This document shows positions 58,441 through 64,000 of a stretch of DNA of 64,000 nucleotides, piece after piece. Location of the stretch: the NCBI RefSeq assembly GCF_024505055.1, contig NZ_JANIBL010000001.1, positions 95,284 through 159,283 on the forward strand. The letters run 5' to 3'. The DNA is from Methylomonas rosea. Its GTDB lineage: Bacteria > Pseudomonadota > Gammaproteobacteria > Methylococcales > Methylomonadaceae. The number at the start of each line of letters is the position of its first letter. Position 1 is the stretch's first letter. Under the pieces are notes generated by a model. It was not told the DNA's origin. It made no database searches and saw nothing but the letters and a program-made list of their open reading frames with translations. The position numbers were made by a program, and so were the translations under genes.

Positions 58441-60375
58441 ATGAAATTGATGCAATTGGGTTTTATCTGTACGGTTTTTTGGGTGAATACCGCGCTAGCG
58501 GTTAGCGTGACGCAACGCGCCGGCAATAATTTTCGTACCGCTGCCAATAATCAAGAATTCACGCTTAATAAGGCTAACGTGAATGCCGAGCAGTTCGGCT
58601 TGCTGCGTACTTACGATTTTAATGCCAAAATCGAAACCCAGCCCTTGGTGATCGAAAACGGCGCCGGCGCCGACGATTTGGTGATCATCACCACGATGAA
58701 GAACGACGTCATCGGCATCAATGCCCGCACCAATGAAACCGTCTATAAAGTCAAACTCGGCCCGGAAATCAGCTCGCAAGACATGGACATGTGGAAGCAT
58801 ACGCCGACCTGGGGTATTTCCGCCACGCCTATCATTGATCCGGCCAGCAACACACTGTTTGTCGCTTCCTGGCAAAAGAAAAACAACGACAACCATTTCC
58901 GCGATTACTGGGTGTATGCCTTAAATCCGCTAAACGGCAGTCAAAAAACTAAACCTGTGCGTATTTTTGGTAAGTCGCAGGAAGGCAATGGCTGCTGGTT
59001 TAACGACGCCGGCGCTACGTATCGGCAAAACAATCAAACCAAGCAATATGTCTATCCCAAATTGCGCGCCGGACTGGCATTGACAGAGAACAACGGCTTG
59101 GTCATGGCATTTGCCGCCAACGGCGAATCACATATGGGGGGACGAAAAAATCCGCATGGTTTCGTAGTAGCTTACGATACCCGGGCCTTGCTCGGGCAAG
59201 CCGGCTTTTCCAAACAAGCCGCGATATTTTGCGCTACCTCATTCAACTCCTGGGGTGCCGGCATCTGGCATGCCGGCGGTGCGCCGGTTACCGAAGACGA
59301 CATGATTTACGTCGCCACCTCCAACGGCACCTCGAATAACGGCGATGTCGACCTGGCCGAGAGCATGATCAAACTCCGTTTCAAACCCAGCGTCGGCGGC
59401 GCGCGGCCCGAACTGGAAAAGGTGGATTTTTACAAAGCATTTCTGGATGAGCGCGTTGCCGGCGATAAATGTCTCTGGAGCGATAATAATTCCGAAGTTT
59501 CCTGCGGCAGGGCCCAAGCGCATGCCGCAGGTGCTGACTGGGATTTCGGCGCGGCCGGGCCGATGCTGGTACCGGGTTCCCGGTTGCTGTTGCAAGGCAC
59601 CAAGGACGGCATCATTTACTCCTTGGACAAACTTAATTTAGGCAGGAATGATCGATTCAATCAATTAATGTCCAAACCGCCGCTGGTGGCAACCTATTTC
59701 GCGGGTGGCGTTCAGGAAAATTGGGACCGGGCCCAGCATCTGAATCGCAGCCTACCGTGTCCGGCATCCGGGCATAGCGTTCACGGATGGTTCGTGCCAT
59801 GCGGTGATCCGGAAAACAACAAAATGCACCACATTCACTCGCTGGCCTTGGCGCAACGCGATCAGAGCGGCGGCATCGTCTATGTCTGGGGCGAAAACTC
59901 ACGGTTAAAAACCTATAACTTTTCCACTGTGGACGGTAATTTGCCAACCTTCCGTGCCGAAGCTGAGGACCTGGCCTCGGTGGGCGTCGAATCGCCCGGC
60001 GGTATGCCCGGCGGTCTGTTGATGGTCTCCGGCAAGCCGTCTGCAAGCACTAATTTTTCCCACGCCATCGATTTCGATTCGGCTATCGTCTGGGCGGTGT
60101 TCTCCAAATTCGGCGATGCCAATAAGGAATTCGCCGAAGGTCAGCTGATAGCGTACGACGCGACCACGATAGAGCCAGGCAACAAGTTGAAACGCTTATT
60201 TCGCACCGGTGACGACAATAACGGCGGCTTGGGTAAGATGTCGCGGATGATTCCGCCGGTGGTGGCGAATGGCCGGGTCTACGTGATGATTTATCGAGTC
60301 GGTACGTCCGACTGCACCGTGCCGGACAATCAATTACCGGTTTGCAGTCAGTTGAAGGTCTACGGCTTGAGGTAA
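58441..60375 (+). CDS. Secreted PQQ-like beta-propeller protein
   Basis: Protein of 644 aa with a signal peptide ('LGFICTVFWVNTALA', cleavage about residue 20). The body is made of beta-propeller-type blades: 'LVIITTMKNDVIGINARTNETVYKVKLG', 'IIDPASNTLFVASW', 'DDMIYVATSNGTSNNGD', 'LLLQGTKDGIIYSLDKLNLG' and 'GRVYVMIYRV'. Several cysteines suggest disulfides outside the cytoplasm. It resembles quinoprotein folds, but I see no conserved Trp-docking motif that would prove PQQ binding, so enzymatic activity is uncertain. The start follows GGGGGAG; an upstream in-frame ATG at 58414 would break the signal peptide. Confidence 0.75.
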   Translation: MKLMQLGFICTVFWVNTALAVSVTQRAGNNFRTAANNQEFTLNKANVNAEQFGLLRTYDFNAKIETQPLVIENGAGADDLVIITTMKNDVIGINARTNETVYKVKLGPEISSQDMDMWKHTPTWGISATPIIDPASNTLFVASWQKKNNDNHFRDYWVYALNPLNGSQKTKPVRIFGKSQEGNGCWFNDAGATYRQNNQTKQYVYPKLRAGLALTENNGLVMAFAANGESHMGGRKNPHGFVVAYDTRALLGQAGFSKQAAIFCATSFNSWGAGIWHAGGAPVTEDDMIYVATSNGTSNNGDVDLAESMIKLRFKPSVGGARPELEKVDFYKAFLDERVAGDKCLWSDNNSEVSCGRAQAHAAGADWDFGAAGPMLVPGSRLLLQGTKDGIIYSLDKLNLGRNDRFNQLMSKPPLVATYFAGGVQENWDRAQHLNRSLPCPASGHSVHGWFVPCGDPENNKMHHIHSLALAQRDQSGGIVYVWGENSRLKTYNFSTVDGNLPTFRAEAEDLASVGVESPGGMPGGLLMVSGKPSASTNFSHAIDFDSAIVWAVFSKFGDANKEFAEGQLIAYDATTIEPGNKLKRLFRTGDDNNGGLGKMSRMIPPVVANGRVYVMIYRVGTSDCTVPDNQLPVCSQLKVYGLR

Positions 60376-61087
60376 ATGCGAAGGATTTTATCGCCTCAAA
60401 CCTGCAAAATCCGTACTTCCGGGCTGGTGCCGGCATCGGGGGCTTAGGTATTTACAGGGCATTGCCGCAAACCGTCAAATGCAAGGCATCGGCTAACTCG
60501 GTGCGATGCGCATAGCCTTAGTTTTTGAGGCCTTCACCAGGCTTTAAGCCAGTCTCGCAAAGCAATTTGCCTAAGTTTTATGGCTTGCAGGTTTTCTGCT
60601 TTGGCTTTTTTACTTGCGCGCGAGCCATTTTGCTTTAACCGAAAGGCTTTTTGCCTTAAACGCAAGGTGATGGGGCTTTTACGCCTGATGCTTTTGCTTC
60701 AGCCGCAGGCCTTTTTGCCGGAACCGCGAGCCATTTTGGCTTAATCGCCAGGATGGTGAGGCTGGCGTGCGTGACTATTTGCCTTATGGGTCAGGCTTTT
60801 TGCTTTAACGGCTTAGTAAATAGCTTTTCGGGTTAGCCCTTGCGGGTCGCCCGGCTTGGCTATTGGCGTTGCACGCCCCAATGTTCTTGAGACTTGGCGG
60901 TTTAATAGCAGCAAGCTGGAGGCAATACGGCTTGGGGGTAACAAGATTTAAGTTGCTTGAGGCATTTGGAGTGGTGACCGTTGGGATAATTTTGATTGCG
61001 TGATTATCCACTGGCAACGCGTTGCGTAGGTCGTAGCGCGGCTAGGTCTGCATCCCCTCGTGGTCTGAGGGAAGGAGAAAAGCATAC
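60376..61087. other. Non-coding region with degenerate repeats
   Basis: About 710 bases with no gene that looks real. It contains an array of 21-22-base repeats (listed separately), an additional copy-like segment near 60788-60810, and a block at 61021-61070 of GTAGGTCG-type sequence that resembles part of a REP element. No RNA gene was recognised. Confidence 0.5.
60619..60749. repeat. Degenerate tandem array, about six 21-22-base units
   Basis: Units share a pattern of purine-GGC-x-TTTTGC-x-TTAACCGC: for example GAGCCATTTTGCTTTAACCG, AAGGCTTTTTGCCTTAAACG, AGGCCTTTTTGCCGGAACCG and GAGCCATTTTGGCTTAATCG. Spacing stays at 21-22 bases over six units. It is not CRISPR, as there are no unique spacers. 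Confidence 0.5.
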
Positions 61088-61114
61088 GTCCGATTTCGCT
61101 GACGCTAATCGGAC
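61088..61114. repeat. REP-like palindrome at the IS110 left flank
   Basis: GTCCGATT (61088-61095) and AATCGGAC (61107-61114) form an eight-base stem with an 11-base loop. Palindromes of this kind (GTCGGATT...AATCCGAC types) are common intergenic repeats in proteobacteria. Its right edge, AATCGGAC followed by CT, is exactly where the IS110 element is inserted. Confidence 0.65.
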
Positions 61115-61118
61115 CTTG

Positions 61119-61124
61119 TATTAT
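61119..61124 (+). promoter_or_regulatory. -10 half of the IS110 junction promoter
   Basis: TATTAT in the left end. When the element is circularised, this lies 17 bases downstream of TTGACT in the right end (62300-62305), counting 13 bases of right end, the CT core and two bases of left end. Confidence 0.75.
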
Positions 61125-61130
61125 CCAAGC

Positions 61131-62305
<1,175 letters not shown>

Positions 62306-62380
62306 TGGATAACAGTATCTACGGCCCTTACCGAAGCGGAACGGGATCGCAAAGCGCAACTCATCGATGAGCTGTATACG

Positions 62381-63289
62381 ATGAACGCCGGTCAGCGCAA
62401 TAACTTGACCGGACCGAGCGGCAACACGGTGGGCGCATTTTTGGCCGCCTATGACCCGATCAACAACCTGTCGATGATTTCACTCAATGACCGCCGGGCC
62501 ATCATCGAGTTTTTAGGTTTGCCGGTGCCGTTTGATTGGGACACGGCGTCGATAGGTACACGTATTACCGCGACTAATGCCATTATTCTCGAAGGTGTAA
62601 GAGCGCAAGGTCTGCAGGGCTCAGCTAGAACGCTAACCCGATTCTTCTATTCGCCAGCCATTCAGGCGCTTTGGAAGGGACAGCATACGGTCAAAAGGAC
62701 GGATAAGAAAGTGAGCGTCACGGTACCCACCGTTCCCGACGACGAGACAGAAATCTTAGATGATGCCGGATCGGTGCGGGAGTCCATGCAAATCCAAGGA
62801 CTAATCGCCAAGATTGGCACGCTAATGGGTTTTACCATCTGGCTGCCGAGAGCAGACCGTGGGCGGGTGTTGAAAGTCTGGCATGCACAATCAGGCGAAC
62901 TGGTAGACGAACTGCCGCTAGGCTATGACTCCACCACGATGAAAACCATCGAGCAAATCGATGTGATTTGGCTGCGCAACCGCTCCATTGTTCGGGCATT
63001 TGAAGTTGAACACACCACCTCGGTTTATTCCGGGCTTTTGCGGATGGCTGATTTGGTCGCCTTGCAGCCCAACATCAACATCAAACTGCACATCGTCGCA
63101 CCCGCCGAAAAACGCGAAAAAGTCCTGCAGGAAATTCAGCGCCCGGTCTTCTCGCTATTGGAAGGCCGCGCGCTGGCGGAAATGTGTACCTATCTGTCTT
63201 ACGACAATGTCATTGAGATCGGCGAGTTGAAACATCTTGCGCATTTGTCGGACAAGGTGATTGAGGAATATGAGGAAAGTGCGGAGTAA
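62381..63289 (+). CDS. Nuclease-like hypothetical protein, probably 5'-truncated
   Basis: About 302 aa from the first ATG in frame. The reading frame is open back into the IS110 right end (TTG at 62300) with plausible coding character from about 62321. The C-terminal half has 'IEQIDVIWLRNRSIVRAFEVEHTTSVYSGLLRMADLVALQPNINIKLHIVAP', which looks like a PD-(D/E)XK-type nuclease core (D in 'IDVIW', then 'FEVEHT'). The N-terminal half is unrecognised. Without the IS, the upstream frame reaches a TGA with no ATG, GTG or TTG between, so the gene had probably already lost its 5' end or used an unusual start. A restriction or defence role is conceivable but unproven. Confidence 0.55.
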   Translation: MNAGQRNNLTGPSGNTVGAFLAAYDPINNLSMISLNDRRAIIEFLGLPVPFDWDTASIGTRITATNAIILEGVRAQGLQGSARTLTRFFYSPAIQALWKGQHTVKRTDKKVSVTVPTVPDDETEILDDAGSVRESMQIQGLIAKIGTLMGFTIWLPRADRGRVLKVWHAQSGELVDELPLGYDSTTMKTIEQIDVIWLRNRSIVRAFEVEHTTSVYSGLLRMADLVALQPNINIKLHIVAPAEKREKVLQEIQRPVFSLLEGRALAEMCTYLSYDNVIEIGELKHLAHLSDKVIEEYEESAE

Positions 63290-63353
63290 GAAAAATTTAG
63301 TAGCTCGCACCGTCCGCGCAAAATTGCGAGCTGATTTTTTCAAGACCGTTTCA

Positions 63354-63371
63354 TCGTTCCCACGCGGAGCG
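63354..63371. repeat. Half of a REP-like repeat at the IS4 element edge
   Basis: CGTTCCCACGCGGAGCG matches one arm of the common bacterial palindrome CGTTCCCACGC...GCGTGGGAACG. The second arm is missing and is replaced by the IS end, suggesting that the element inserted into the repeat. Confidence 0.5.
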
Positions 63372-64000
63372 CTCATCGTTATACACATCTCATCGCGACA
63401 TCCTGCTGAGCCGCCAGGGCGATGACAAAATCTCGCAAGCGCTGCAAGCCGGTCCACATGGCCTTGGCACCCGGCGGGCCGTCGTGTTTACGACCGAGAT
63501 AACCCCCCAAGCTTGCGACTAACCGAACCATCTCGTTCAGCCCAGGCGGCGTGGACGGTGGCGGGCAGCGCTTGACCACAATGTAGGCCGCTCGCCACTC
63601 CTGTGGATCAAAGATGACCTCGCAATCCAGGTCTGGTGTCGCGCGTGCCAGCATCAGACTGAACAACACTCGCCAGGCAATGACCATATACAGTGCCAGA
63701 CAGGGAAGTAGCCGCTCTTCCGTTTCCAGATGCAAGCGCTTGATCTGGCAACCGCTTTTCAACACATGAAAGTACACCTCGATGCACCAGCGCACGGCAT
63801 ACCAAGCCACCACCGTGGTCGCTTGCTCGAAACGCTCCACCGGCAAGCTGGTCAGCAGGAGCCATTCCAAGGGTTCCTTGCCGTTCGGCGGCATATCCTC
63901 TCGCGCCAGTACCGCGTTGACGTTCAGCACCGGCAGCCGATAGCCGCAACGCGTCGGCGGCTTGAGCGTCACCGTGGCGGCGCGTAGCGTGATGTGCGCC
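63372..64000 (-). mobile_element. IS4-family (IS50-like) insertion sequence, partial
   Basis: The end at 63372-63390 reads CTCATCGTTATACACATCT. Its inner 12 bases TTATACACATCT equal the inner part of the Tn5/IS50 terminal repeat, and 14 of 19 positions agree with the Tn5 mosaic end. TTATACACA within it is also a DnaA-box-like nonamer, as in the IS50 outside end. The transposase stop codon lies inside the repeat. The other end is beyond the window. Confidence 0.8.
63379..64000 (-). CDS. IS4-family transposase, C-terminal part
   Basis: About 207 residues are visible and the frame continues past the window edge without a stop. The IS4 YREK signature is present as Y-x2-R-x3-E-x6-K in 'YAVRWCIEVYFHVLKSG', where the Glu is the third catalytic acid. 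'CLALYMVIAWRVLFSLMLARATPDLDCEVIFDPQEWRA' and 'PPSTPPGLNEMVRLVASLGGYLGRKHDGPPGAKAMWTGLQRL' match the Tn5-like subgroup. It moves the element by cut-and-paste. The N-terminal catalytic aspartates are not in the window, so intactness cannot be judged. Confidence 0.9.
   Translation of the reverse strand, partial: AHITLRAATVTLKPPTRCGYRLPVLNVNAVLAREDMPPNGKEPLEWLLLTSLPVERFEQATTVVAWYAVRWCIEVYFHVLKSGCQIKRLHLETEERLLPCLALYMVIAWRVLFSLMLARATPDLDCEVIFDPQEWRAAYIVVKRCPPPSTPPGLNEMVRLVASLGGYLGRKHDGPPGAKAMWTGLQRLRDFVIALAAQQDVAMRCV

Noticed and set aside
60619..60749. CRISPR array
   Set aside because: Repeats are degenerate and directly adjoining, without unique spacers; no cas gene is present.

Overview
This window is a chromosomal segment of a gammaproteobacterium with close to even base composition. 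RpoS, DksA with GluQ, Fnr with an N-terminal cysteine cluster, RecBCD, YgfZ/YgfX and a TolC-type channel all support the class. The overall gene set suggests a Methylococcales (Methylomonas-like) bacterium, but no methane or methanol oxidation gene is present, so that narrower placement is an inference from general protein resemblance.

Layout. 0.2-10.2 kb: a calcium-binding-type protein, then a signalling cluster of TonB-dependent receptor, YfiR-type periplasmic protein, a giant CHASE8 hybrid kinase ending in GGDEF-EAL, and an HDOD protein. 10.2-15.5 kb: a PepSY membrane protein, comEC, a PilZ protein, a YbdD-type protein and a secreted two-repeat protein. 15.8-23.1 kb: a truncated tRNA-Thr, a DEAD-box helicase, ygfZ-HDOD-ctaA on the minus strand, and divergent ygfX-HDOD-GAF/GGDEF. 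23.2-26.2 kb: two divergent lipoproteins, ychF and tRNA-Met. 26.3-36.9 kb: recC-recB-recD and a TolC-like channel. 36.9-39.7 kb: a mobile, foreign patch with an IS5 relic, a MITE-like repeat, an AT-rich Bacteroidetes-type DUF4301 gene and a broken 3' end of galU. 39.7-43.9 kb: the minus-strand run dksA-gluQ-acs-EamA. 44.0-60.4 kb: housekeeping and regulatory genes (aminotransferase, rhodanese, DUF3581, moeA/mobB, a membrane J-protein, rpoS, ppx/gppA, an ABC exporter, fnr, fbp, a FliK-type protein, a secreted PQQ-like propeller). 60.4-64.0 kb: degenerate repeats, a complete IS110-family element, a nuclease-like ORF and the end of an IS4-family (IS50-like) element.

The most notable signal is the IS110 element (61115-62320). 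Its non-coding left end folds into a candidate bridge RNA. The two halves of the target loop match the DNA flanking the insertion on the left and right around a CT core. The two halves of the donor loop match the two ends of the element. Joining right end to left end across the core creates TTGACT-17 bp-TATTAT, a promoter that would drive this RNA from the excised circle. The target is the edge of a REP-like palindrome.

Functional themes: c-di-GMP and HDOD signalling recur (three HDOD proteins, two GGDEF proteins, one EAL domain, one PilZ domain). Stringent, stationary-phase and oxygen regulation is represented by dksA, rpoS, ppx/gppA and fnr. DNA uptake and repair are represented by comEC and recBCD. 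All functional statements rest on motifs read by eye; no database search was possible.
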